From Sphagnum magellanicum (lineage: Eukaryota > Streptophyta > Sphagnopsida > Sphagnales > Sphagnaceae): a stretch of 64,000 nt of DNA. Positions 45,537 through 58,214 of the stretch are shown in pieces. Position 1 is the first letter of the stretch. Each line of letters starts with the position of its first letter. The position numbers and the translations under genes were made by a program. The stretch spans positions 4,216,001-4,280,000 of the forward strand of contig CM038923.1 in NCBI GenBank assembly GCA_021904315.1. Direction: 5' to 3'. The notes beneath the pieces were generated by a model. That model saw only the letters and a list, made by a program, of their open reading frames with translations. It did not search any database and was not told the origin of the DNA.

Positions 45537-48500
45537 TTTTCATTTTCTTTTCTTTCTTTTTATTTTCATTCTATATTTCAAAATGAAACATATTAAGCCC
45601 TAATTTTATATGACAACACATTTCAACACAAAAAAATTCAAAAAATTGCAAAATTTTATTCCCAACAACATTCATATAATCAATACAACATGAAAATGAC
45701 AAAGCCATGTTAACAATTCAATTCATCATGGAAACACCAATGGCATCAACAATTCAATCTAAATTGAATGCCATGGTGCAACAATTGGGTTCAACTCCAA
45801 TTTCCTTGTCATGTTTATGTATTTCAAAATCAATTAAAAATGACAAAGTTTAAATCATTGTAAGGTACATATTTATGAACTAATGCACAAGTAACAAAGC
45901 TCAAATTAATTTGTATATGTGAATCAAACAAAATATGAAGATCTAAAACAACCCTATACATCATCACCAAAACTCACATGTTTTGTCCACTACATCTATC
46001 ACCAAACCAAGAATTGTCTTTGGATCATCCACTAGAAAATTGATAGTTATAAGGCAATTTTGTATATGGTTGAACATATGACCAAAAGTTGTGTTTACAT
46101 TGAGAACCTCAATCTAGTGCCTACCAACCATGAATAGCTTCTAAGTAATGATTGTGCTTAGAAGGTTCAACATCAAACATTTCATTTCACAAGTTGTCAT
46201 CACCATTATTAGCAAATGATTTACTTGTTTTTTAAGCCTATAAAATCAACTTCTCTTGAACAACACCAAAACCATGAATAATAAAAGGTCTGTTTGGACC
46301 AAGAACACCAGTGGAAACAAGAAAAGGTATCTTTGGACCAAGAACACAAGTAGTAGCAATAGGTGTTTCTTGGGTTAAAACACCATTAATAGCCAAGTCT
46401 TTAAGAAAAAATAATAGTCATTAACGATTATTACATGAAAACCATTAGTAACACCACCTCATTCATTGGCAAGAACAATCAAATTAGTACAAGCCACATC
46501 AATATGATTTTCAACATGAACCTTTTACACAAGATAAAAGAACAACAAAAAACTAGAAATATTATCAGCAACAATTCTTACATGTATAGAAACACCATCA
46601 ATGGCCGCGACTGATCTCTCCTAGGTGGGAACAATTGAATCAACAAAAGCCAAATCAATGATTTCACTATCCTTCAACATGAATGTCTTGCACGAAACAA
46701 TTAGAAAAGAAGAGCAAACAAAAAACAAAAGCCTGAAAGCAAAAATCAAGAAACAACAAATTGATCTTTTCAAATGCCTCTTTCTCTTCACTAAAAGTTT
46801 CATTGTATCAAAGAAGACAAGTACCTTTCAACTCATTGTTGATAATATTGTACAAAGTTGTGGACATCTTTGAAATGTTTTATCAAATTGAATATGTTTG
46901 CAAACATAAAAAAACAAAACATGAAACATGAACACCACAAATGAAAGAACAAAGTGAAAAACAATAATAAATCAAATAAACCAGAAAACCAAAACTCGAA
47001 ACAAAACACACACACAAGAAAAAAAGATTTGACTTCCCATTATATCAATCTTGATGACCCATAACCTCCATACCATACTTTCATGGAACAAGAGCTTCTT
47101 CCATCCAACTAATGTCAACATTGCTACTTGTTTTGTTTGATAAAACTTTTTCTTTCATTGTAGGAAAATTAGAAATAAAATTATCAACACTCGAGCATAG
47201 TTTGCTGCAACCAAGGGCAGAGATAAGAAAATATTATGTCATCAATTTTCTTTCACTCAAATCCAAAAGGATTTAAAAGTACTCTTATCCTATATGAAAA
47301 CTTCCACATTGCCATTTTCAATTTTTGTCGTAAACTCTTAGAACAAACTTTCATCACTAAACATCATGAAATCTCTAACTAATAGGCTATGACGAGTAAG
47401 CATGCCTTTGCTCAAAAAGAACACATCCCCCCCCCCCAAGATATGGTTCTTCTTTTTTTCCGCTAACTTGGGATTCGATTTTGGTTCAGGTTTTTTCAAT
47501 TTTAGGAGCGGTTTCAGTTCTGGTTCTAGAACCTACATTTAAATTTGGCCAATTCCCAGTTCTGGGTAACCTCTAGTTTCAGCTTCAAAATTCAAAAAAA
47601 TCATCAATTCTTATTTTTTGGGGGATTAAAAAACCACAAAAAATCTGGAAAACTTGGAACATAATCCAGAAATTTTTTAAAGAAAATCAAAAGAATTAGA
47701 AATATAAAAAAAATAATCTGAATTTTTTTTCAGATAACCAGAAACAGAATCTATTTATAAAACAAAACCATCTAAAGAATCAGGAAACAATCCAAAAAAA
47801 TCAGAAAAATGAAGGAAATAATAAGTGAAAAAAAGAAAAAATTCAAAAAAAAAATGCAAAAAATCAAGATCAGCAATGAGAAAAAAATGTGGACCTTTAT
47901 TCCAAAAATGAGAAATGTTTACAAAAGTTTGACATTGCATGTTTATTTGTTAAATTTAAACTCCAAACTACACTAAGTTTAGCTCTATTGAGGATCAGCA
48001 TTTTATTAAAAAAACTTAATGCCATTTAATTCTATGTTTTAGGATTTCATGCACCAATATCTATCCATCACTCTCAAAAGGCCTTTGTGTCACCTCAAAC
48101 CTAAAACCAAAAACATAAAACCCAACAATTTGAAAATTACATCATCTCCTCAAGTTAGAGTTTATTGTAGCATTCTTGCTCCATATGTTGCTCCAATTTT
48201 TCCAGGCCTAAAATCAAACTTCAAAAATAGTTTTAACCCGTCAACTTTTACTAGACATAATCTAGCATGAAAGACAAAAAAATTGACACAATACATGAAA
48301 CTTCAAAAATTACCTAGAGCCCATAACCACTTTCCTCCAACTCAAGTAGCCCAATTTTCTCAATCACATCCTCGTTTTCGTTCATTAAGGCTTCTTACAG
48401 TTTCATGGATTATTTCACGAACTGTAAGTTACCAACATGGGCACCATTTGGCTACTTTTTGTAGATGTTCATAAGCATTTCAATCATGTATCATGTTGCT

Positions 48501-48702
48501 TTATCCATCCACCTAGTTGTAGATCAAATTTTGATACCTTTTGCTTTGATATCTTTCATTGTCTTTCCCCATTCCTTCAAGTCACTAAACATTTGCTACA
48601 ATTTGGTGTGTTGCGCATTATTTTATAGCTCTTATTAAACAATTTTAAGTTCTTTTCTATTGAGGATTCATTGCTCCATTAATTTTCTTTTACAAAAGCT
48701 TT
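45537..48702. other. AT-rich unassigned sequence
   Basis: 46260-46960 has clustered CACCA/AACAA words and open frames on both strands (46625-46873 plus), without a recognised family. A ten-base C run lies at about 47428. 47450-47600 is rich in GGTTC/TTCAG words and is followed by an A-rich AAATC/AAAAATC zone to about 47930. No gene could be supported. Confidence 0.3.
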
Positions 48703-48985
48703 AATTAATTGAGTAGGTATGATTTAATTATGAATTTTCAATAATGTGATTCTTGAAGGGCCCTCACAATTAAGAATACAAATTTGTAGCAATTTTCATT
48801 TTTTTTATTACAATAAAAATTTGAACCGTATATTAGTGCATGCAATAGATAAACATGAGAAATTTTTTTGTAATTGTCAAAACATTTTTAAAAAAGGTCC
48901 CAATAAAACTATTTGGTTAATTTTAATTTTTTAACCATTCCTTAATTTGGTTCCTAGTGGTACCACCCAAGGATGGGTTTGCCCA
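48703..48985 (+). repeat. Dispersed repeat, partner at 21225-21520
   Basis: Same ordered blocks as the partner, including ATTAGTGCATGCAATAGATA, AACATGAGAAA and ACCATTCCTTAATTTGGTTC then CTAGTGG. Divergence is high, about one in four positions by eye. Confidence 0.55.
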
Positions 48986-50592
48986 CAAGATATAGGAAAT
49001 GAATCGTTCAATTGGTAGAACCCTCATTAGGCATGCTTGAAAGTTGATACATGGTTTTTATTAACAACTCTTCACAACTTTGTATTGTTTTGATGAGATT
49101 TTGGTTTATAATGTGTATGGGCAAGGTTTTAAAAGGCAATCACCAAGGTTGGCCTACTTCATTGTATGTGGGCAAGAAAATGTTAAAGGGGTATATGTGG
49201 TGATTCAAGGTTGGAATGAATGAATAGATGGTGGTACTAAATTATTTGCTTGTGTTTTGGAGAGAAAATTGTGTCCCCTAAGGAAACCAACTTTGTGAAC
49301 ATGCATAAACCAAAATGATAATTGGGGTGGGTTCTTCTTGGATTTCCTTATCCATATTGAATATCAAAAAAATGTGTGTGGAATTGATGTGCAAAATGAA
49401 TTACATGGAGTGTAATTCACTCAATATTTGGTTTTGAAATGGGTGATGCGAATTTCTTTCTAGCATGATTCACATGGAGTCTAAGCATTGGAAAGTAGAA
49501 AATTCATGATTCTTGATAGTTTTCCAAACATAAAGTGGATTTGACAAATGTTTCCTTTTTCAAAAACTCATGATTTTATGCAAGATTTTTTACAACGTCC
49601 TCCAACATGGTCTCATGGTAATGGATTTTATTCATTTATAATTATTGCAACTAGAGCTGAAATAGTTATATATAATATTTTTGAATGTAGAAACGTTTTT
49701 GAATTTCAAACACACCCAATATTTCTGAAAAATCCTTACATCACTACAATGAGTTTATAATTAAATGTGCATCCCATACCTATGTAGGTCTCCTCTCCAT
49801 ATAAAAGATTTCCCTATTACAATTTTTCATGTACATACTTGCAACCTTCTTTATAGAAATGGACAACAACTAAAAGTAAATGCACTCCTTAAAAATACTC
49901 TATTTAACCTTAAATATTTAGTTTCAAACTTTAAAAAAATTCTTACAATAATTAATAACTAATGTACCAAAAAAAGTTACTTTATACATCAATGAATTGA
50001 CTTTTCATGCACAATAACAAATTTTTACATTGGGTGAGGATTTTTATCGTTTACTTTACCATTTTGGACTTTGGACCCTTTGAAATTAATTAATGCATAC
50101 ACCCTTAGTAAAGGATATGTTTTTAAAAAAAAAGCCAGATTTTTAATTTTGTAATTTTAATTGCAAATGTAACCCTTGAAGTTGGGTAAATGTGTTTACA
50201 AGTTTGATCTCTAATTTCTTTCTATACAATATTTCAAAGCTTTCACTTGAATACAATGTAATAAGTTTTGATTGTGTAATCCTACTTGCAAATTTAAGTT
50301 GTAATGTTTGGTGAATGTGTTATAAGTGTGATCTTTTTTTTCCCCCTTTCCTTAGTCAAGCCAATCCTTTGGTCTACCCCCACCCCATTCTTGCCCTTTG
50401 GACTAGCCTTTTTCTTGATGGCTATATATAGCCAGATGATTGTGTTCTTTTGCCTTTTTCATAAAGCACTCCTAGAAATTTCCTAGTGTATTTGGAATAC
50501 ACCTTAAATTTCCCTCTTAGAAAAGTGGACTAATCTTATGCCTACTCTTTAAGAATGAGAGTGGAATTATGTCTAGGGTACAACCCTAGCTA
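48986..50592. other. AT-rich unassigned sequence
   Basis: Plus-strand translation of 49120-49760 has broken coding-like stretches (GVYVVIQGWNE, and a 70-codon frame at 49548-49760 containing FLQRPPTWSHGNGFYSF), suggesting an old coding relic I cannot identify. Confidence 0.25.
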
Positions 50593-50680
50593 GGGTGGGA
50601 CATTCCCAAAATAAGGGGTATAGGACAAGGTGATAGCATATGGTGTTGTCCACACGCCTTGTTTTGGGAAGGCCCCCACC
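50593..50680. repeat. Small foldback, TTCCCAAAAYAAGG type, copy 1
   Basis: Left arm GGGTGGGACATTCCCAAAAT then AAGG; right arm read inward GGTGGGGGCCTTCCCAAAAC then AAGG; loop about 38 bp. The same structure occurs at 54653-54733. Confidence 0.65.
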
Positions 50681-51689
50681 AAACCAAACATTGGGACTTC
50701 ACCAAACATTGAACGTTTTCAAAAAAAACAAGAATGTAAATTAAATAATGTAAAACTCATCTAATCATGAATGATAGCATGATGCAAATTGCCCTATTTC
50801 ATGGCCCTTTTCTTTAACTACAAATATTAAACAACCTTAAAATTTTGGAAGTTGCAAAAAGGACAAATCCACGTGTGTCTAGCAAGACATCTTGTGACAA
50901 TATATTGATCTAGCAATATTGATATTTTTCATTAATGGAAAATAAAAAATAGTTTGAGTTTTTGGACATATGCAAAATATAAATTCTTAGTTTGGGAACA
51001 TGTTCCATTTTTTTAGCGGTTATTTTGACCTTGAAAACACAAGACACAAAAAACACTTTGAGTAAAAGCAACCCAAGATGTGCCACACCATAACCTCTCA
51101 AGTCAAAGGGTCCCCACTCCACTTTTCATATTGCCAAAAAAACTCTTAACAAGGTGGTGTGCACATTTTTTGTTTCAATTTTAGATCATTTGAAAAAAAA
51201 TAAAAATTTAAATAATTCTCATTGCTAAATATTCAATTTAAATTAATACAAGGTTCCATAAGAACTATGAAATTAAGTTCACTTCAACCAAAATTGTATC
51301 GGGATGGGTGACTTTCAAGAAGTCTAATACATTAGAGTCCACAACACCAAGGTGCACTAGCTAATGTCCTACTATATTTGGAAGGCACTTTATATAATCC
51401 ATGAAAATCCTTTCTAGACAAGAAGAAAGAGAAGGATGAAGATTATGCCTACTGAAAATGGAATCCAATGTTCGGCGGTTCATAGGTTTTAAAAAAGACC
51501 TTTGGTTCCAATTTTTAAAAAACTTTAAGATTTAGTTTTGGTTAGGTTTTGGTTTTTTTCAAATATGGGGCTTGGTTTAAGTTTTTATTTTTTAATTAGG
51601 GGTGCTTTTGGTTCTAGTTTTTTAATTCTCAAAGTAAGCCAATTTTTTTATTATAGGGTAGGTTAGGATAAGTTTAAAATAACCTTCCA
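50681..51689. other. AT-rich unassigned sequence
   Basis: 51470-51660 is rich in GGTTTTGGTTC/TTTAAGTTTT words. Otherwise nothing recognised. Confidence 0.3.
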
Positions 51690-52370
51690 AAATTTGAAAC
51701 ATCACTAAAAACAATGAAAAAAGAACACCAACAAAAGATCATGACCAAAACCACAAAAAACATTAGCAAAAGAGCACAACCAAATCATTAAAAGCACTAG
51801 TAGAAAAAAGTGACAAAGACAATGAAAAACACCAATAAAAAAGGGTGATCATGAAAGCCATGAAGAACACCAATAAAAAAAACATGATCAAGGACACAAA
51901 AAACACCAACACAACCAAAGCAACCAAGACACAAATTTAAAAAACACAACCAAAATAATGTGAGCAAAATTAGGAAGACACTAGTAGAAGAACACAACCA
52001 AGGCAACAAAGAGCATGAACAAAATAACTCAACCAAACTCATGAAAAGTACTAGCAAAAGAACATGACCAATGCGACCAAAATACTAGTAGAAAAATGTA
52101 CCAAGTCCACAAAGACATCAAAGACATTAGCAAAAGAACACAACCAAACCAATGAAAAACACTAATAGAAAAATGTGACCAAGGCCACAAAAAGCACCAA
52201 AGACCAATGTACCAAAAAATGACAACTACCATCACCATGATTGTCACCACCATGCAAATACCGCCATAAAGAAAAAAGAAAGTTGGCTTGGTTAGGTTTA
52301 AAAACAACACCAATAGAAGAACATGGCCAAGGCCACAAAGAGAACCAACAAACAAACAAACACAACCAAG
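51690..52370. repeat. Degenerate minisatellite, ~33-36 bp unit
   Basis: Loose tandem copies of a unit like AARAACACAACCAAGGCCAC AAAGAGCACTAGTAG (split here). Landmarks are ACCAAGGCCACAAA, AAAACACCAATA and CACTAGTAGAAAAA. About 20 copies with frequent gaps. The strand bias (A and C on plus) makes long Leu/Phe/Val-rich minus-strand frames (51797-52057, 52029-52481 and 52162-52374) that are not genes. Confidence 0.8.
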
Positions 52371-54652
52371 ACACAAGTTAAATGAACAATTTACTAGTTT
52401 TGGAGCTTGAGCTTTAAAGAAAGAGAAAACAAAAACCTTGAATTTTATTTGGAGCTTAAACTTTAAAGAAATAAGAGACAAAAAACTTCAACTTTGTTTG
52501 GAGCTTGAGAATGCATACAACACAAAAGAAACACAACGAACAAAGAAAACCATTGAAATTTAAATTTGAAACCCTAAATGTCCAAAAACCCTATAATTAA
52601 AATTAGAACTTTATTTTTATAAACATTTTAATTCAATTTTGGTTTTCATACCATTTTTGAACCAAACCCTAAGTCTAGTTTTAGTTACACCCAAGGTCAC
52701 AAATAGAGTTAATTCCCATTTGGTTCCAAAACCTACCATTCTCAACCCAAGTCCAATTCCACTTGGTTATAAAACCAATAATCAAATATATGTGAAAATG
52801 AGTTTGGGCCACTTTTTTCTTTTTCTTTTCTTCGCATTTTTGGGGGTCATAAATAGGTTTAGGGTTTTAGGGTAGATAACCTACTTGATGAAATTCCCAT
52901 CATTCAAATAAACTATTAAAAATTAAAATATCAATACTTAACCCATAATGGTTTTCCTATTTATTTGGATCCTACCTACTAAATGTATAGGTTGTTAACC
53001 ATTAAAAAAAAAAAATCAATAACCATTAGGTGGGTTATTGGTAGCTTTATTGATAATCAAGTGTTTTTTCAATAATTGGGCTACATTGGTGTAATTTTTT
53101 TCCCTCTTTTAAGCAATAGATGTAAGAACCTTCCTTTGGCATGCATTATGATGAAAATATGTTAAAATAGTGTTGAGAGTTCTCACTTTTTGGAACTTAA
53201 AAGTGACCAGTAAAAGTTAAGTATACCCTTATGAATAATTCTCAAAATACAAAGAACCAATTTTGAATTTTGACCATTGATGGAAGGTTCTTAGAATGAA
53301 GAATAGATACCATTGGTTAGCAACTCAGGTATATACTCAATTACCCATCGATTCTCAAAAAATCAAAGAACTAGTTTTGCTAAATAACGACAATTTTATA
53401 AATATGAAAAAGTCGAAGAATTGACTAGAAAATCATCATTTTTTGGGGTGAAAATTGTTGGTTCTTTAAGTTTTTTTGGGAATAACTAAAACCAATTATT
53501 CTCTAAAAATTTCAAAGAACCACCCAATAGTGGTTTTGACCTTTGACATATTATTGCCAAAAATCATAAAACAATTTTGACCCAAGTCACCACATTATGA
53601 GGAAAAATATTTTGAAATCACCATACATAATAATGTGTTCCAACATGTTGTCAAAATATGGGAGGCATCCTAATTTGGACTTTTTGACCTATAGCCAAAT
53701 TTGGCTAAGGTCTTTTTATGGATGATTACCAGTTGGGTTTTTAAACACAAAGTATTTTTTGTGTCCCATGTCTCAAAGGCCAAAATAACCAATGAAAAAA
53801 TGGAACACTCCCCAAAACCAATAATTTAAATTTCACAAACATGTCCATAGAGACAACCCAAAAGAAATGACACATCTAAAAACTCAAATTATTTGTTATT
53901 GTACATCAATGACAAATATCAATTTAGTGTATATTAATGAATTATCATAAAATGTTGTCCTAAGTATAGAAGTTGGAAAGCATGCAAGGTTGTAGGTCCC
54001 TTCCTCATGGTAACGAGGGAACACACAAACAATGCACATTAGCCAGGCAAGCTAGTGTAGTAGACATAGGTGGGTCGTGTTTTTTTTGCAACTTTGCAAA
54101 TTTTAAGGATTTTGAATTTAAGTTTTTAAAAAAGGGTTGAATTAGGGAAACATGCATCATGTTGTCGTGCCTAACTAAATGTAAGTCTTACATTAACATG
54201 AATTATGCAAATTTGCATTATGTTGTCATTTAATATTAGATGTAAGTTTTACATTTAAAAATTTACATTCTTGTTCTTGAATGTTTTTGAAAATTTTCAA
54301 TGTTGTATTTACTTACATTTGACTAATTATGCATTATTTGTATGATTTGTAAGAATATGCAATACATGGGAAGATGTCAATAGTATGAATGTGCATCATT
54401 TGTGACATGGTAGAAAGCATGATAAATTTCAAGTAGTTGTGTACCAATTGTTATATGCCTGAATAAAATGTATAATGTTATGTAAACATGCCCATGTACA
54501 TTTTTACATCCCAAAATCAAAGTTTTTCAAATGGGCACATTTCATGGACTTGGATTGTTTTGGGTCACATGTTCAAAAACCAAAGGTGTTTGTCTAAAAA
54601 CAACATTAATTGCCAACCCACTTGCATTACAAATTTGAAAAAAAATAAAATT
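52371..54652. other. AT-rich unassigned sequence
   Basis: 52600-52780 contains TTGGTTCC/AACCAAACC words similar, in inverted sense, to 51470-51660. 53180-53540 is rich in AAGAACC/GGTTCTT. A short copy of the TAGCCA repeat lies at 53690-53732. No gene recognised. Confidence 0.3.
53690..53732 (+). repeat. Dispersed repeat copy 4 (TAGCCA-type family)
   Basis: TATAGCCAAATTTGGCTAAG followed by TTATGGATGATTACCA matches the corresponding part of the copies near 7891 and 58744. The core TAGCCAAATTTGGCTA is a perfect 16 bp palindrome here. Confidence 0.65.
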
Positions 54653-54733
54653 GGTTTGGGACATTCCCAAAACAAGGGGCTTGGGATGATGATGTAATCA
54701 AGTTTAACCTTGCATTTTGGGAATGCCCCCCAC
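54653..54733. repeat. Small foldback, TTCCCAAAAYAAGG type, copy 2
   Basis: Left arm GGTTTGGGACATTCCCAAAA then CAAGG; right arm read inward GTGGGGGGCATTCCCAAAAT then GCAAGG. Homologous to 50593-50680, with a different loop. Confidence 0.65.
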
Positions 54734-57388
54734 TTGTGGGCTTACATGTAAAGCTTCAAAAAAAACTATCTACTATATTTGTAAAATAGTTTGTATCCAT
54801 GAACATACCTCTTACAAAAAAGGAGTTACCTTTTTACTATTTGGGAATAATGTGATGTGGAATGGTGAATGTATTTTTGAAAAGTGGAAAATTGTTTTTA
54901 AAAATCAATGGCTAACCTAATGGATGAAAAGTTAAAGGAGAAGATGATAAGATGAAAACAACAAAAATTTCAATAGTTATTAGGATGAATGGAAGGGGTT
55001 AAGGATGAAGGGAGATTAGATGGAAAGATCACTTTTTCCAACTTCATTTCCAATTTGGTGGTTGTGTGTTTTGTTTGTTTGCAAGTGAATGCAATACATC
55101 ATTGTGCTAATGTTTTCTTTGGAATGTTTTCAATGTGTAACTTTTCAATATGTTGTGTGAATTGTGTTTTGATGGCAATATCTTCAATAGTTTTGTCACA
55201 ATGTTTTTCAAGTAATTTGGCAGTGGTGGGATATTTTCTTTTTCAAGGGTTGTTTTATGGCATCTATGAATTAAGGTGGTTATCACAAAGTGATGAAGAT
55301 TTTGAGATATAAAACATCCTTTGTTGTGAAGAAGGCATCAAGGTGGTGAAAACCTAAGCCATTTTGGTTTTATGTCTTTATAGTATGTATTGGAGTTTTT
55401 GTTTTTGTGAATATTGTCTTACTACTAATGAAAAGAATGTTCATGACATAAACATGATCTTCCAACTTTTCACAACATTTGAAATTTTTAGAGCTAAATA
55501 ATAGAAGCTTAAGTTAGGATGTTTAGGTTAGGGGCATGTGTGGAAATGATGAAAATCACTAGGGGACTTCAAAGTTGGTTTGTGATGGCAACATTCATTC
55601 AAGCTTGATATGTTTGAGTAGGGAAATTAGGACTTCTAGGAAGCTTCATATTTCAAATTGGGAGTGAACACCTTGATATGGGAGCTATGAGTGGGCTTTT
55701 TGTTCATATGGTGAAAATTCTAGAGTTATAGTTGAAATAGCACTCGAATTCTTGAGAGTTGTAACCAAAAAGTTGGACAATAATGTCTCATTTGTAAAAA
55801 CTACCAATCTAGTGTTCTTGTCTTAGATGTCATTCAAGAAAGGCTGGGGATACATTTCAAAATTTCTGGATGGCAAAGACATGAAATAAAGTATTGGGGG
55901 CTTGCAGTGTACTTGTGCCATGATTGTTCTGGAAAAAGTTAATAGGCACTTTCATAACTGTTGTAAAACCACAACAAGTCGATGTTATGTTTTCATGCTT
56001 GATTTAGGATCAATGTGTATGTTGGAGTGTCGCGTTACAATGAGACCATGAAGAAGACTTGATAAGTTTAAAGAGAGAATTTGAAAAAATCGGATCCAAC
56101 ACATGCCAGTAGTTTCTTATGCAATGATAGCACTTGTGATAGGAAAGGTATAGTAAAGCAAATACCTATGTCATTGTTGTCTTCAGATCTGATTGTCAAG
56201 CAAAGAACAACAATTTGTGTTTCAAGCTTTGAGTACTACAACATCCTAGTCTACATATGCTCAGGCTTATAATAGGGTTGGCCTCATGCTTAACCATGGG
56301 CAAGGCCCCATGGCTACAGGACATTCACAAAATGTGTGACTGCACTAGGCTACACCACCTCAACATAGGCCCCTTATTTTCAGAAAGTCCCCACACTGGG
56401 CCTTGCCCTACACATAAATAATCTATGGAGGTTTGTGTGACCTTGGGGTTGTCCTTCTTAGTTTGAAATTGTAGACTCCTACACTGGGAGTGGATGCCAT
56501 CCCAATTTGTGTTTGGGAGGGATACTTGCTAGACATCATCAGACCCAGAGGGCCAAAGTTGAACCCGCAATTACACTGGTACCTTCAGTGAGGCCTTTTA
56601 GTGGACTCAGAGACCCTTGGGACAGGACATTTAGGACAAGTAACCTAAAACAATTCAGGATTTTTTACTATGGTACCAGTGTAGGTGCTGGTTCACCTAA
56701 GGGCCTCCAAGGGAGGCTGAGAGAGGTCAGATAAGAAGAGCACACATTATTATTATTATTCATTGTTGTTCTATCTGCCCAGTTTAAATGGGCAGATCCA
56801 AGACCTTTTTTCCCTGCCCTTTCAGAATGATTGAAGACTGAAAATAAAGAGAAAAAAAGTTTGGCTACAAGGAAAAGGAAGAACAGTAGTGGTCCCTCTC
56901 TCATAATTGACCCAGTAGGTAGGTAACATACATACATATTTGAACACTAGTTTCTCAATTTTCAACACTAGTACTACTACTAGCCCATGGAGAGCTGCTT
57001 TGTGCAATAGTCCCACTAGAGAGGTATGAGAGAAGGACTGGTGATAGCCCTTCTTAATTAGTACTGGAGCCTAGAGTCGATTTCTACATGGACAAAATGA
57101 ATAATTTTTAAATTTTTTTCATTCAAACAAAACAAAACAAAAGTTCGTTATATAAATTTTTGAAATTATTTATTTTTTCATGATTTCCTATGATATTGTC
57201 ATATGAGGAGTGAAATTATTCAGATTGTACCCTGTGATATTTATGATGGTTTCCAATACCTGGGCTTCATATGTTCACAAAAATTATTCCTTTCACTATT
57301 TTAAACATGAATGAATAATGAAATTGACCCTAGGGTAAAGTAATGAAAATTCTGCTGCAAGCTTGACGTCAAAACTCAAAAGAAACAA
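54734..57388. other. Unassigned, becoming less AT-rich to the right
   Basis: The 107-codon frame at 54989-55312 is Cys/Phe/Val-rich with no recognised domain and no flanking support. 56270-56740 is GC-richer, with a GGGCAAGGCCC inverted pair at about 56308 and 56405. A TTATTATTATT run lies at 56750. TGGTACCAGTGT at 56671 weakly resembles a methionine-tRNA primer site. Confidence 0.3.
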
Positions 57389-57740
57389 GGGGGGGGGGGG
57401 GGGGGGGGGTGTCACACTGTGGCCTTGCCATTTACATTAAAAAAAGTATATTAAGCCAGAAGAAGAATTATGGAAACTCAAATATTTCATCATGTCAAAA
57501 ATACAAGCTTTAAAAAATCCTCTAAAAAGAAACCCAAAATCCTTCAAGATATTGGAACTCTATAACTAATCTCAAGATTCAACAGGACAAAGCCAAAAAT
57601 ATCATCTTTCAAGAATCCTCATGTAAAAAATAGACCTATTATTATTGCCTAGGGGGACCAAAATCCCATAAGCTACTATATATACTCGATAATGAATCTA
57701 AACACAATATCCTTGCCTTGGTAGCTGGCAAGGCCAATAA
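57389..57740 (+). repeat. Left terminal inverted repeat, with 21-base G run
   Basis: Starts in a run of 21 G (57389-57409), followed by TGTCACACTGTGG. Pairs with 60921-61244. The right arm has only four bases at the equivalent place, so the G run expanded after the arms diverged, or is a sequencing artefact. Confidence 0.65.
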
Positions 57741-58002
57741 TAAACCTTAACACTTTACTTGCTAGCATTTCAGACAGAACAGCCTGCCTTGCACCTTGCT
57801 AAACCCGTTGGGAGGAGGTATTATGCAAAGGTAGTGGTAGTAGTAGTAGTAGGCACTCATCAATCTTCCTAAATTTATTTGTACTTCCACAAGTTTGAGT
57901 TGATGTCTTTTTACAGAAGAAAAGGACACGAGTGGTCGGAAAGCTTTTAAAAAAAAGTCTCCAAAACAACAAACAAACCATCCGTACCTAGTACTCACCT
58001 AA

Positions 58003-58142
58003 TCTATGAGAGAGAGAGAGAGAGTGTGTGTGTGTGTTCTTGAAGGAATCTTGATGAATATAAATCCTTTCTTTCTATTTTAAAAGCCCAAGAAAGAAAG
58101 GATTTATACTCATCAAACCCCCCCCCCCCCCCCCCCCCCCCC
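58003..58142. repeat. GA/GT microsatellite, hairpin and 25-base C run
   Basis: A GA run and a GT run (about 58009-58036) are followed by two 26 bp arms (58051-58076 and 58091-58117; TTGATGAATATAAATCCTTT and its reverse complement) around a 14 bp loop. A run of 25 C (58118-58142) follows directly. Confidence 0.85.
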
Positions 58143-58214
58143 GGCCCCCTCAATTCTATGCTCTTAGAAATTTGAATGACTTTTGAGCAATGTAATTATT
58201 TTCTCAAATTTGTG

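Noticed and set aside
52029-52481. Longest open frame in the window (150 codons, minus strand)
   Set aside because: It is almost entirely Leu/Phe/Val/Trp because it reads the complement of a CA-rich degenerate minisatellite; no domain and no start context.
54989-55312. 107-codon Cys/Phe-rich frame
   Set aside because: No recognised domain, no conserved neighbour and composition expected from T-rich DNA.
56660-56690. Retrotransposon primer-binding site (TGGTACCAGTGT)
   Set aside because: Only partial match to the Met-tRNA site, and no LTR end or coding region next to it could be shown.
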